Shown: piece after piece, positions 35,521 through 44,079 of the stretch
Layout: every line of letters begins with the position of its first letter
How positions within the stretch are numbered: position 1 is the stretch's first letter
Source: CAIWHR01 sp963726775
GTDB lineage: Bacteria; Pseudomonadota; Gammaproteobacteria; Burkholderiales; Casimicrobiaceae
Length of the DNA stretch: 64,000 nt
Direction of reading: 5' to 3'
NCBI GenBank assembly: GCA_963726775.1
Contig: CAVSDL010000006.1
Location: 62,001 to 126,000 of the forward strand
The notes under the pieces: generated by a model
Database searches by the model: none
Told to the model about the DNA's origin: nothing
What the model saw: only the letters and a program-made list of their open reading frames with translations
Made by a program: the position numbers and the translations under genes

Positions 35521-35582
35521 TCCGATCCATACCAACGTCGCCAGCCCTTCGTAAGCCAACCTGAATCCACTTTCCAATCCCG

Positions 35583-37397
35583 ATGAACAAGAAATCTCCG
35601 AAAAAGCAACGCGAACTCCGATCGACCTACTGGTTCGGCCGCCATGACCGCGACGCGCTCGTCCATCGTTCGTGGATGAAGAACCAGGGCTTTACGCACG
35701 ACCTGTTCGACGGCCGGCCCGTGATCGGCATCTGCAACACGTGGTCGGAGGTCACGCCCTGCAATGCGCACTTCCGCGAACTCGCCGAGCACATCAAGGC
35801 GGGCGTCCTGGAAGCGGGGGGCTTTCCGCTCGAGTTCCCGGTGATGAGCCTGGGCGAGCCGGTGATGCGTCCGACGGCGATGCTCTTCCGCAACCAGGTG
35901 GCGATGGACGTCGAGGAATCGATCCGGGCCAATCCGTTCGACGGCGTCGTGCTGATGATGGGCTGCGACAAGACGACGCCCGCGCTGCTGATGGGCGCCG
36001 CCTCGTGCGATCTGCCCACGATCGGAATCTCGGGCGGACCGATGCTGAACGGCAAGTACCGGGGCGAGGACATCGGGTCCGGCACGCACGTCTGGAAATT
36101 CACGGCGATGCTGAAGACCGGCGAGATGAAGGAATCGGACATGGTCGAGGTCGAGTCGTGCATGTCGCGCTCGGCGGGGCATTGCATGACGATGGGCACC
36201 GCGTCGACGATGGCGTCGATGGTCGAGGCGCTGGGGATGGCGCTGCCGACGAATGCGGCGATTCCGGCCGTGGATGCGCGGCGCAAGGTGCTGGCGCGAC
36301 TGACCGGGCGCCGGATCGTCGAGATGGTGCACCAGGATCTGCGGATGTCGAAGATCCTGGCGAAGGAGGCGTTCGAGAACGCGATCATGGTCAACGGGGC
36401 AATCGGCGGCTCGACCAACGCCGTCGTCCACCTGCTGGCGATCGCCGGCCGGATCGGCGTCAAGCTTTCGCTGGACGACTGGGACCGGCTTGGACGGGAA
36501 ATGCCGTGCCTCGTCAACCTGATGCCGTCGGGCAAGTACCTGATGGAGGATTTCTACTACGCGGGAGGCCTGCCCGTGGTCATCCGGGAGATCGGAAAAT
36601 TCCTGCACAAGAAAGCGCTGACGGTCAACGGCAGGTCGCTGTGGCAGAACAGCAAGGAGGCGGTCAACTACAACGCCGACGTCATCACGCCGCTCGCGAA
36701 ACCTTTCAAGCCGCAAGGCGGCATTGCGGTGCTGCGCGGCAACCTCGCGCCCAGCGGTGCGGTGCTGAAGCCCTCCGCGGCGACGCCGAAACTGCTCAAG
36801 CACAAGGGCCGCGCCGTGGTGTTCGAGGACATCGACGACCTGCACGCGCGCATCGACGATCCGAAGCTCGACGTCGACGCGTCGTGCATCATGGTGCTGA
36901 AGAACTGCGGGCCGAAAGGGTACCCGGGTTTCCCCGAAGTCGGCAATTTCGCGCTGCCGGCAAAGCTGCTGAAAAAGGGCGTCACGGACATGGTCCGGAT
37001 CTCCGACGCCCGGATGTCGGGAACCGCCTATGGCACCGTTGTCCTGCATACGTCGCCGGAGGCGGCGGCCGGCGGGCCGCTGGCCCTGGTGCGCGACGGC
37101 GACATCATCGAGCTCGATGTCGCGAAGCGCAGGCTCCACCTGCAGGTGTCCGACGACGAGCTCGCGCGGCGCCGCGCGAAGTGGAAGCCCCCGAAGCCGC
37201 ACGCCGATCGCGGCTGGGTCAAGCTCTACTGCGACACGGTGATGCAGGCAAGCGAGGGCGTCGATCTCGACTTTCTCGTCGGCAAGTCGGGTTCCAAGAG
37301 TCGGAAGGCCGAGCCATTAGACAATACGAAAAAACCTGGTGTCATTCCGTGGAGCGCAAGCGACGAGGAATCCGCTTTTCATCACCGGTTGATTTGA
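35583..37397 (+). CDS. IlvD/EDD-family sugar-acid dehydratase (arabinonate/xylonate dehydratase-like)
   Basis: 604 residues. The [2Fe-2S] ligands of the sugar-acid branch are in place: Cys60 (NTWSEVTPCN), Cys128 (MMGCDKTTPA) and Cys201 (SAGHCMTMGTAST), one off from the numbering I recall for Rhizobium L-arabinonate dehydratase. The catalytic serine lies in DARMSGTAYG. It converts an aldonate to a 2-keto-3-deoxy acid. The enzyme should end soon after VDLDFLVGKSG; the last ~30 residues run into an interspersed repeat (37340-37433) and are not family-like. Next to the ABC transporter and a DapA-family enzyme, as in L-arabinose/D-xylose oxidative clusters. Confidence 0.92.
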   Translation: MNKKSPKKQRELRSTYWFGRHDRDALVHRSWMKNQGFTHDLFDGRPVIGICNTWSEVTPCNAHFRELAEHIKAGVLEAGGFPLEFPVMSLGEPVMRPTAMLFRNQVAMDVEESIRANPFDGVVLMMGCDKTTPALLMGAASCDLPTIGISGGPMLNGKYRGEDIGSGTHVWKFTAMLKTGEMKESDMVEVESCMSRSAGHCMTMGTASTMASMVEALGMALPTNAAIPAVDARRKVLARLTGRRIVEMVHQDLRMSKILAKEAFENAIMVNGAIGGSTNAVVHLLAIAGRIGVKLSLDDWDRLGREMPCLVNLMPSGKYLMEDFYYAGGLPVVIREIGKFLHKKALTVNGRSLWQNSKEAVNYNADVITPLAKPFKPQGGIAVLRGNLAPSGAVLKPSAATPKLLKHKGRAVVFEDIDDLHARIDDPKLDVDASCIMVLKNCGPKGYPGFPEVGNFALPAKLLKKGVTDMVRISDARMSGTAYGTVVLHTSPEAAAGGPLALVRDGDIIELDVAKRRLHLQVSDDELARRRAKWKPPKPHADRGWVKLYCDTVMQASEGVDLDFLVGKSGSKSRKAEPLDNTKKPGVIPWSASDEESAFHHRLI

Positions 37398-37433
37398 CGT
37401 AACAGCGGATTCCTCGCGTCGCTCGGAATGGCA
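37340..37433. repeat. Interspersed inverted repeat overlapping the IlvD/EDD stop
   Basis: The left arm (37341-37377) reads from GTCATTCC through CGAGGAATCCGCT, and the right arm (37403-37433) is the approximate reverse complement, AGCGGATTCCTCG through GGAATGGCAC. The hairpin spans the stop codon at 37395-37397, so the last codons of the dehydratase lie in the left arm and loop. It may also end the transcript. The remaining gap to 37557 holds no clear element. Confidence 0.7.
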
Positions 37434-37557
37434 CTGTCTTGAAGGGCCGCAGGCGCTTTTCAACGCGCATCTCGCTGGCGTAATATCGGCTGCCGGGACC
37501 GCCGACGTTCGCCGGTGACGTACCCGTCGGGGATCTCACTTACCCACGACCCGCCCG

Positions 37558-38460
37558 ATGGACATCACTCGCTTTCACGGCATCTACCCGATCCTCTACG
37601 CATTCTTCGGCGCTGACGGTGCTCCGCAGCGCGCTCCGGTCGTGGCACAGGTCGAGGCTGCCGTGAAACACGGCGCGCACGGCGTTGCGATCCTGGGTCT
37701 CGCGACCGAAACGAACAAGCTCGACGTCCGCGAGCGGCGGCTGATCCTGGAGTGGACGGCCGAGGCGCTCGGCAAGCGACTGCCGCTGGCGGTGACCATC
37801 GCTGAACCCTCCGTTCACGGACAGGCCGACTTCGTGCGCGTCGCTGCTGCAGCCGGCGCGGAATGGGTGATCCTGCAACCGCCACCGGTCGCGGGCCTTC
37901 CCGAAATCGAGTACCTCCGCTTTTTCGGCGCGGTCGCGGACGCGACCGATCTGCCGGTGGCTATCCAGAACGCTGCGCAATTCCTTGGCGTCGGGCTATC
38001 CAACGCTGGCTTGAAGACCCTCAACAAGAATCATCCCAACGTCTGCCTGCTCAAAGGCGAGGCCCCTGCGCACGTGATCCAGAAGCTGGTCGAGGATACC
38101 GACGGTGCGTTTCGCGTGTTCAACGGCCGCGGCGGATTGGAGCTGCCGGAGAACCTGCGCGCGGGCTGTGTCGGCGTGATCCCGGCACCGGAATGCTTCG
38201 ACGTGCAGGTCCGGATCTACGAGCGGATGCGCGCCGGAACTCCCGCCGATGAAGCCGAGGCGGAGCGCCTCTACCGCGAAATCCTGCCGCTGATCACTTT
38301 CATGATGAGCTCGATCGACACGTTCATCTGCTACGGCAAGCGGATCACCGCGCGGCGGCTCGGCATCGGCGAGGTGCTCGACCGCGCACCCTCTCAGCGT
38401 CCGACGGAGTTCGGGATGCTGATGGCGGAACGGCTGGCGCGGGCGTTGCCCGTTCTCTGA
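37558..38460 (+). CDS. DapA/NAL-family enzyme, 2-keto-3-deoxy-sugar-acid dehydratase or aldolase
   Basis: 300 residues, TIM-barrel of the dihydrodipicolinate synthase family. The Schiff-base Lys166 is in CLLKGEAP, with Glu168 two residues on, and a second acidic position is in NGRGGLELPENL. The usual catalytic Tyr of the YNxP strand is replaced: the sequence there is AIQNAAQF. L-2-keto-3-deoxyarabonate dehydratases also depart from the aldolase pattern and use glutamates near the lysine, so dehydration to alpha-ketoglutarate semialdehyde is a good guess. It follows the IlvD/EDD dehydratase by 160 bp, which supplies the expected substrate. Aldolase activity remains possible. Confidence 0.82.
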   Translation: MDITRFHGIYPILYAFFGADGAPQRAPVVAQVEAAVKHGAHGVAILGLATETNKLDVRERRLILEWTAEALGKRLPLAVTIAEPSVHGQADFVRVAAAAGAEWVILQPPPVAGLPEIEYLRFFGAVADATDLPVAIQNAAQFLGVGLSNAGLKTLNKNHPNVCLLKGEAPAHVIQKLVEDTDGAFRVFNGRGGLELPENLRAGCVGVIPAPECFDVQVRIYERMRAGTPADEAEAERLYREILPLITFMMSSIDTFICYGKRITARRLGIGEVLDRAPSQRPTEFGMLMAERLARALPVL

Positions 38461-38512
38461 TGCGGGAACGCATCGCGCGGCGCGAAGATTGCCCACCCCT
38501 CCGGAGTGCATC

Positions 38513-39157
38513 GTGCCCAAGGTTGCCGACTACCTGAATCCCGACCTGCCCGCGGGCCTCGCGCGCGTCGCGATGCCGGTGATCGACGCGACGCCGTCAG
38601 CGCTCGAAGGCTACGGGCGCCTCGTCGACGATCCCGCCGGTTGCCGTATCGAAATCGTTCGCTGGCCGGCACAGGGTTGGCGTCCCGTCGATTCCGATAC
38701 CGGTGACGAGGGCGGCACGACCGAGGGCACGTTCGTCAGCGAATGGAAGGGCGACATCCTGTACGGACGCAACGACGCCGTCGGCGGGCACTACATCCTC
38801 GCGTACGGCGACGAGCCCGGCCGCGCGGATCCGGACCACGACCGAAAGCCGCGGCGGATCCTGCTCTGGCACGCGAACTATCATCCCGATGGCGGCCAGT
38901 TGTTCTACCCGCTCGAACGGAAAGCCTTCCTCGTCCCGCTGGCGCTCCCCGGCGACGATGTGAAGCCCGCGGATTTCATCTGCTTCCGCTTCGACGGCAG
39001 CCGCGGCCTCTACATCCATCCGAACATCTGGCACGAAGGCGTGTTCTCGACCCGCGGGACGCACCGCTTTCTGGACCGGCAGGGGGCGGTGCACGCCCGC
39101 GTCTCGGTCGATTTCGCACGCGAGTTCGAATGCCTCCTCGAGGCGCCGATCGCTTAG
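38513..39157 (+). CDS. Ureidoglycolate lyase (AllA)-family protein
   Basis: 214 residues from GTG 38513, with GGAG six bases upstream; an in-frame TTG at 38489 is less likely. The C-terminal part HPNIWHEGVFSTRG and VHARVSVDFAREFECLLE match the AllA cupin-like family. True AllA acts in purine (allantoin) breakdown, but no other purine gene is nearby, and family members recur in sugar-acid clusters. It is the last gene after the IlvD/EDD and DapA-type enzymes, so it may process a keto or diketo acid intermediate. Function by family only; the substrate is not known. Confidence 0.78.
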   Translation: MPKVADYLNPDLPAGLARVAMPVIDATPSALEGYGRLVDDPAGCRIEIVRWPAQGWRPVDSDTGDEGGTTEGTFVSEWKGDILYGRNDAVGGHYILAYGDEPGRADPDHDRKPRRILLWHANYHPDGGQLFYPLERKAFLVPLALPGDDVKPADFICFRFDGSRGLYIHPNIWHEGVFSTRGTHRFLDRQGAVHARVSVDFAREFECLLEAPIA

Positions 39158-39209
39158 GTGCCGACGCGCGCGGCTGTCACCGACGCGCCGAAGTTCCGCG
39201 GCACGACCC

Positions 39210-39848
39210 TCAAGCTGCGGGTTTGCGCGATACGCTCGCCAACCAGGGCTGCTGTTCGCGCGGCAGGCCGGCCGGTCGGTAATAGTGCGTCAGCAGCACG
39301 AATCCCGCTTCCGACAGATAACGGTTCCACGCAGCGAGGTCGTGGTAGGCGCCGTAGCGCCCGCGGTTCCAGCCCTCCTCGTTGGTGCCATGCGGGTTCG
39401 AGCTGAACAGAACGCCGCCCGGCTTCATGGCTGCGCGCAGTTCGATCAGCACGCGTGGCAGCTCCTGTCCGGGGACGTGGAACAGCGCGGCGTTGGCGTA
39501 CACGCCGTCGAAACGGCCAGCGGGCAGATCGAGTTTCAGGAAATCCTGTTCCCACACCTCGCAACCGCTGTCGGAGCGTGCCATGGCCGCGAATTCGGCA
39601 ACGCCTTCCAGGCCGGTCGCGATGTGGCCGAGCCGGGCAAACGCCGCGAGATCGCGTCCGGGACCGCAGCCAAAGTCGAGAATGCGAAACGGCGGTTTGC
39701 CTTCGATGTGGCGCAGCAAGGCATCGATGTTCTGGCTGACATCGTGGTCGCGAGTGCCGGCCCGAAACTCCGCGGCCCGAGCGCCGTAATGCTCCAGCGT
39801 GCGCCGGGCGATGGTGTAGAGCTCCTCTGGATTCAGGGGCGCCGTCAC
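39210..39848 (-). CDS. SAM-dependent methyltransferase, class I
   Basis: 212 residues from GTG 39848, which has TGGAG upstream. The nucleotide-binding motif ILDFGCGPGRDLAAFARLG (motif I) is followed by an acidic residue in TGLEG, then FDGVYANAALFHVP (motif IV) and LRAAMKPGGVLFSSNPHG (motif V), the order of class I Rossmann methyltransferases of the Methyltransf_11/25 type. The substrate cannot be inferred. It lies between two sugar-acid operons, converging on the AllA-like gene. Confidence 0.85.
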   Translation of the reverse strand: MTAPLNPEELYTIARRTLEHYGARAAEFRAGTRDHDVSQNIDALLRHIEGKPPFRILDFGCGPGRDLAAFARLGHIATGLEGVAEFAAMARSDSGCEVWEQDFLKLDLPAGRFDGVYANAALFHVPGQELPRVLIELRAAMKPGGVLFSSNPHGTNEEGWNRGRYGAYHDLAAWNRYLSEAGFVLLTHYYRPAGLPREQQPWLASVSRKPAA

Positions 39849-39978
39849 CGCGGCTCCATTTCGCGGTGCGGGATCGCGCTGCGCTTCCGCTTCCGCAACC
39901 GTCGAGCGCGACGCAACGACCGCGCTTTGGCATCCCTGACCGGGTCCACGCTATCGGAAGTCGTCGAAATACCGCGCA

Positions 39979-41169
39979 TCAGACCGGCAGGCACGCCGGC
40001 CCGAGCGGTTCGAAACTCTTGTAGGTCAGGATGAACTCCTGATGGCCCAGCGCCTCGGATCGGGTCGGGGTCCCGCGGCCGACGCTCTCCACCATGTCGT
40101 AGATCTCGCGGCCGACCTCGGACAGCGTCGCGCGGCCTTCAAGAATGCGGCCGGCATCGATGTCCATGTCGTCCTCCATGCGTTTGTAGGTGTCCGGGTT
40201 CGCGCAAACTTTGATGACCGGCGCGATCGCCGAGCCGACCACGGAACCGCGCCCCGTCGAAAACAGGATCAGTTGCGACCCGCAAGCGATCAGTTCGGCG
40301 ATTTCCGCATTGTCGTTGATATTGGGAAAGCCGAAGCGCACCTCGCCGTCCGGCACCACGTCGAGCAGATACAATCCACCTTTTGGCGGCGCAATGCCGG
40401 GCTTGACGATGCCGTCGATCGTCGATTGCCCCGACTTCGCATAGGCGCCTAGCGACTTCTCCTCGATCGTCGTGAGTCCGCCGTCGGCATTGCCCGGCGC
40501 GAAGCTTGCATAACCGAGCGTCGCATAGTAACCGGCAGCCTTGGCCACCGCGCGCTTCAACTCCTCGCCCAGCGCGGGGTTCGCGGCGCGCGCGGCCATC
40601 AGGTGCTCCATCCCGATCAACTCGCCGGTCTCCTCGAAAATAGTCTTTGCGCCCTTCTGCACGAGCAGGTCGAACGCGATGCCCATCGCAGGATTGGCCG
40701 TGAGCCCGGACGTCGCATCGCTGCCGCCGCAGATCGTGCCGACGGTCAGCTCGTCGATGCGCATCGGCACGGGCTTCTGGGCATCGAGCACCGGGAGCGT
40801 GCGCGCAACCCAATCGCGGCCTGCGGCGATCGTCTTCGTCGTTCCACCGGTGTCCTGGATGCCCATCGCGAGGACGCTCCGGCCGGACGACGCGATGGTC
40901 GTCTCCAGGCGGCGCCTGTCGAAGCCTTCGCAGCCGAGCGACACGAGCAGCGCGCCGCCGACGTTGGGGTGGGTGCAGAGCTTCTCCATCATGGTCAGCG
41001 CGTAGGCATTCGGATAGCACCCGGGAAAGCCGATCAGATGGACGCCGCGCTCGCGGAAGGGCGCGACAATCTCGCGGGCGACATGGTGCGCGCACTCGAC
41101 GAGATAGGCGACGACGAGGACATTGCGAATGCCCTTGCGGCCATCGTCCCGGGAATAGCCCTGCAGCAT
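39979..41169 (-). CDS. UxaA-family dehydratase large subunit (split form, SuyB-like)
   Basis: 396 residues, the catalytic domain of the UxaA family without the SAF domain, which is encoded by the preceding gene. Features include GYSRDDGRKGIRNVLVVAY, LIGFPGCYPN, SLGCEGFD, GIQDTGGTTKTI, TICGGSDATSGLTANPAMG, GGLTTIEEKSLGAYAKSG and ILFSTGRGSVVG. Split members include (2R)-sulfolactate sulfo-lyase SuyB and several uncharacterised hydro-lyases. AGGA precedes the ATG. Expressed with the SAF subunit and probably RraA. The substrate, sugar acid or sulfonated hydroxy acid, is open. Confidence 0.86.
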   Translation of the reverse strand: MLQGYSRDDGRKGIRNVLVVAYLVECAHHVAREIVAPFRERGVHLIGFPGCYPNAYALTMMEKLCTHPNVGGALLVSLGCEGFDRRRLETTIASSGRSVLAMGIQDTGGTTKTIAAGRDWVARTLPVLDAQKPVPMRIDELTVGTICGGSDATSGLTANPAMGIAFDLLVQKGAKTIFEETGELIGMEHLMAARAANPALGEELKRAVAKAAGYYATLGYASFAPGNADGGLTTIEEKSLGAYAKSGQSTIDGIVKPGIAPPKGGLYLLDVVPDGEVRFGFPNINDNAEIAELIACGSQLILFSTGRGSVVGSAIAPVIKVCANPDTYKRMEDDMDIDAGRILEGRATLSEVGREIYDMVESVGRGTPTRSEALGHQEFILTYKSFEPLGPACLPV

Positions 41170-41176
41170 GAAAATC

Positions 41177-41476
41177 CTATTTCGGCAGGGTGTACGTCGG
41201 GAGGTAGTTGCTCGCGATGTTATGCGTGTGCGCGTACTCGCCCGGCGCGATCGCGCGTGTCGCGGTGCCGATCGGGCAGCTGTACTTGAGGATGATCTCG
41301 CCGGCGGCGATGGCCCTCGCGGCGAGCTTGTGCCCGACAGCGATATTGCGGTCGACGATCAGCACGACATCGTCAAGGGTGAGCGTCTCGCCGGTCCGCA
41401 GCGGCCGCAGCGCGACCGCCACATTGTCCTGCGGCGAAAGCTTCATCACCGCCGGTGCCTCGAAGTCAGGTTCCAT
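41177..41476 (-). CDS. SAF-domain small subunit of the split UxaA-type dehydratase (SuyA-like)
   Basis: 99 residues forming a single SAF domain (about 12-90): NVAVALRPLRTGETLTL, GHKLAARAIAAGEIILKY and GEYAHTHNI match the N-terminal part of UxaA/GarD, and of SuyA. It lies 7 bp before the catalytic subunit gene. In fused relatives, such as the protein at 29365-30888, the same domain occupies the first 90 residues. It may position the substrate or stabilise the complex. Confidence 0.86.
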   Translation of the reverse strand: MEPDFEAPAVMKLSPQDNVAVALRPLRTGETLTLDDVVLIVDRNIAVGHKLAARAIAAGEIILKYSCPIGTATRAIAPGEYAHTHNIASNYLPTYTLPK

Positions 41477-41541
41477 TGTCGGGAGCGGAAGCGGCGCGCC
41501 CGGCGGGCGGCCCGCGGCCGGCGCGTCCGCGAGGGGGGGTT

Positions 41542-42189
41542 CTAGAACTTGCCATACTTGTTGTAGGCTTCGACCGGATCCATGCCGCCGATCAGCGCGC
41601 GGCGCATCTCGCTTTCCGTTGCGACAACTTCCTCGGTCCTGGTCACGACTTCCTCCACCATCGCCTGCGGGATGATCACGACGCCGTCGCGGTCGCCCAG
41701 CAGCCAGTCGTCGGTCGCAATCGTGACCGTGCCGATCGTGACGGGTTCGCTGTAACGGTCGGGAATCCAGCGCTCGACGATGTCCGAAGGCGTCAGAAAG
41801 GAACAGAACACCGGGAAGCCCTGGTCCACCACGAGATCGGTGTCGCGCGACCCGCCGTCGACGACGTAGCCCAGCACGCCGCGTGTCTTCAGGGTTTGCG
41901 CCGAGAGCTCACCCATCAGCGCGACTTCATGATTGTTGGGCTGGCATACGATCACGTGGCCCGCCGGCGCTTTCGCAAGCAGCGTGCACCAACCGAGCAG
42001 CGTCTCGTGGCGCGTCCTGGTCCGGTCGATATGACCGGCGACCGTCCAGACCGGGCCGGCGAGCCGGGTTCCCGGCACAATGGCCTTGATCGCGGGCGGC
42101 AGCACGATGTTGTCGTGCCCCATCATCCGCAGCACGTCGTGAACGGCGCCGGTGTAGCACTGCGCAAGGCGTTCCGTCAGCGTGGCCAT
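41542..42189 (-). CDS. RraA/HMG-aldolase-family protein
   Basis: 215 residues from Met 42189, which has GGAGAG at good spacing; upstream Met 42210 and 42255 are less likely. RraA-fold features: GAVHDVLRMMGHDNIVLP, a substrate-loop segment NHEVALMGELSAQTLKTRG, GYVVDGGSRDTD and DWLLGDRDGVVIIP with the metal-binding Asp. Members include 4-carboxy-4-hydroxy-2-oxoadipate aldolase, oxaloacetate decarboxylase and the RNase E inhibitor RraA. Placed before the split UxaA genes, it is likely an aldolase or decarboxylase for the keto acid they make. Confidence 0.85.
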   Translation of the reverse strand: MATLTERLAQCYTGAVHDVLRMMGHDNIVLPPAIKAIVPGTRLAGPVWTVAGHIDRTRTRHETLLGWCTLLAKAPAGHVIVCQPNNHEVALMGELSAQTLKTRGVLGYVVDGGSRDTDLVVDQGFPVFCSFLTPSDIVERWIPDRYSEPVTIGTVTIATDDWLLGDRDGVVIIPQAMVEEVVTRTEEVVATESEMRRALIGGMDPVEAYNKYGKF

Positions 42190-42360
42190 TTGCGCTCTCC
42201 GTTCCGCCATGCGCTCACCGTCAGGATCTCTTCTTCCAGGCGCCGATGACGCCATCGCGCGTCATGTTGCGCCAGCCAACGGCCTGGGGCAAGCGGTGGC
42301 GCAACAACCAGACGCATTGCCCCCGAGTTTCGCCATGCTCGAACGGCACGCGGAGGTCTT

Positions 42361-42429
42361 GTCGTTCCCGCGTACGCGGGAAGCGTCTTGCGTCGAACGT
42401 CGCTGGGTCCCCGCGTTCGCGGGGACGAC
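42361..42429. repeat. Inverted pair of REP-like units
   Basis: Left unit: GTCGTTCCCGCGTACGCGGG. Right unit, in opposite orientation: TGGGTCCCCGCG then TTCGCGGGGACGAC, separated by about 20 bp. Each is a hairpin and together they form a larger inverted pair, like BIME-type elements. The 320-bp gap 42190-42509 between RraA and the radical SAM gene otherwise holds only the RraA ribosome site; I see no other gene in it. Confidence 0.7.
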
Positions 42430-42509
42430 AACAATTGCGAACGTGTCACCCGGTTCCGCAACGCTATACAGATGTTCGCGTGCGACCTGATCGGCCGAGG
42501 TACCAGCGT

Positions 42510-43631
42510 TCAGAAAAGGTCGAGCTGGGGGTTTGCCCTCCGGCGTGCGGAAACGCCCGCCGGCGGCCTAAAGCGCGACGTATCGAGCGGCACGTCGCGC
42601 TCGACATTGAGGCCGAGCCGGCTGCAAGCGAGCCCGAAGCGCTTGCGGATCAGGTCGGCAAAATTGCCCTGGCCGTGCATTCGTGCGCCGAAACGGGAAT
42701 CGTTGTCGCGCCCGCCGCGCATCTGCTGCACGAGGCTCATCACGTGGGCAGCGCGCAGCGGTTGATGCACGGCGAGCCATTCGCGAAACAGCGGCGCGAC
42801 CTCGCGCGGCAGCCGCAGCAGCGTGTACGCGGCATGCCGTGCGCCGGCAACGGAGGATGCCTCCAGAATGTCTTCCATCTCGTGGTCGGTGAGTTGCGGG
42901 ATGATCGGCGCGACGTTGACGCCGACAGGTACCCCGGCATCGGTAAGCGCCCGGATCATCTGCAACCGGCGTTGCGGCGCCGCCGCGCGCGGATCGAGCG
43001 TCCGCGCGAGATCGCGGTCCAGCATCGCGATGGAGACGAACACGCGGACCAGGCCCTTTGCGGCCAGCGGGCCAAGCAGATCGAGATCGCGCAGCACCAG
43101 CGCGCCCTTGGTCGTGATCGTGAGCGGATGATCGCACGCGGCGAGTACTTCGATCACCTCCCGGGTGATCCTCCACTCGCGCTCGATCGGCTGGTACGGG
43201 TCGGTGTTGGCGCCGAGCGCGATCGGCTCGCAGACGTATCCGGGTTTGGCGAGCTCGGCGCGCAGCAATTCGGCGGCGTTGGGCTTGGCGAACAACTTCG
43301 TCTCGAAATCGAGGCCGGGCGAAAGGTCGAGATAGGCGTGCGACGGCCGCGCGTAGCAGTAAATGCAGCCATGCTCGCAACCCTGATACGGGTTGATAGA
43401 TTGCGTAAACGGAATGTCGGGCGAGTCATTGCGCGCGATGATCGTTCGCGCGGGCTGGATCCGGACCACGGTCTTCAGCGGCGGCAGCTCCTCGTTGCCG
43501 TCCGCGTCGTCGCCGGCTCCCCGCGGCGCGCTCCAGCCGTCATCCACCGTTTCGCGCGTCTCGTGGCGAAATCGATTCTCCGGATTGAACGTCGCGCCGC
43601 GGCCTTTCGGCGGCGCCGGGTGCGTTGCCAT
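42510..43631 (-). CDS. PA0069-family radical SAM protein
   Basis: 373 residues from Met 43631. The radical SAM cluster motif CxxxCxxC is in GCEHGCIYCYARPSH, preceded by SINPYQGCEHGC, the hallmark of the PA0069 (SplB-related) group. IALGANTDPYQPIE and TLLRLPREVAPLF follow the family pattern. These proteins bind a 4Fe-4S cluster and S-adenosylmethionine; DNA-lesion repair has been suggested from their kinship with spore photoproduct lyase but is not shown. It lies 16 bp from the OsmC gene on the same strand. Confidence 0.9.
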   Translation of the reverse strand: MATHPAPPKGRGATFNPENRFRHETRETVDDGWSAPRGAGDDADGNEELPPLKTVVRIQPARTIIARNDSPDIPFTQSINPYQGCEHGCIYCYARPSHAYLDLSPGLDFETKLFAKPNAAELLRAELAKPGYVCEPIALGANTDPYQPIEREWRITREVIEVLAACDHPLTITTKGALVLRDLDLLGPLAAKGLVRVFVSIAMLDRDLARTLDPRAAAPQRRLQMIRALTDAGVPVGVNVAPIIPQLTDHEMEDILEASSVAGARHAAYTLLRLPREVAPLFREWLAVHQPLRAAHVMSLVQQMRGGRDNDSRFGARMHGQGNFADLIRKRFGLACSRLGLNVERDVPLDTSRFRPPAGVSARRRANPQLDLF

Positions 43632-43647
43632 CGCAATGCGCGGCAGG

Positions 43648-44079
43648 TCAGGGCACGAGCGCGGCATCCAGCGTCACCACGATCGTCGGCGACAGCGCGC
43701 GCGAGACGACGCAGCCGGCCTTCGCGCCGGAAGCGATCTCCGCGAATTTCGCGGCGTCGACGGCCGGAACGCGCGCCCGGGTCACCAGATGGACCGCGGT
43801 GATCGTCGGCTTGCCGTCGACCGGATCCATCGTCAGGACTGCCTCCGAATCGATGGCGTCGGCGGTGAATCCGGCGTTGTTGAGCGCGAACGACAGCGCC
43901 ATCGTGAAACATCCGGCGTGCGCGGCCGCGACCAGTTCTTCGGGATTCGTACCCTTGCCGTCGCCGAAGCGTGCCTTGAACGAATACGGCGTATCCCGCA
44001 GCGTTCCGCTCTGGGCCGAGAGCGTGCCGCTGCCTTCCTGAGTGCTTCCTTGCCAATGAGCCGCTGCCTTGCGTTTCAT
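43648..44079 (-). CDS. osmC: OsmC-family peroxiredoxin-like protein
   Basis: 143 residues from Met 44079, which has GAGGAG upstream. The two reactive cysteines of OsmC are at 57 (HAGCFTMALS) and 123 (KAGCVVSRALS), and the N-terminal HWQGSTQEGSGTLSAQSG matches the OsmC subgroup of organic-hydroperoxide reductases. It detoxifies organic hydroperoxides in the cytoplasm using dihydrolipoamide-type thiols in studied members. Divergent from the sulfhydrylase gene across a 128-bp gap without a clear promoter. Confidence 0.93.
   Translation of the reverse strand: MKRKAAAHWQGSTQEGSGTLSAQSGTLRDTPYSFKARFGDGKGTNPEELVAAAHAGCFTMALSFALNNAGFTADAIDSEAVLTMDPVDGKPTITAVHLVTRARVPAVDAAKFAEIASGAKAGCVVSRALSPTIVVTLDAALVP

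Noticed and set aside
39979..41476. Firm naming as sulfolactate sulfo-lyase suyAB
   Set aside because: The split architecture matches, but there is no sulfolactate-specific neighbour and the family is broad, so only a SuyAB-like label is given.
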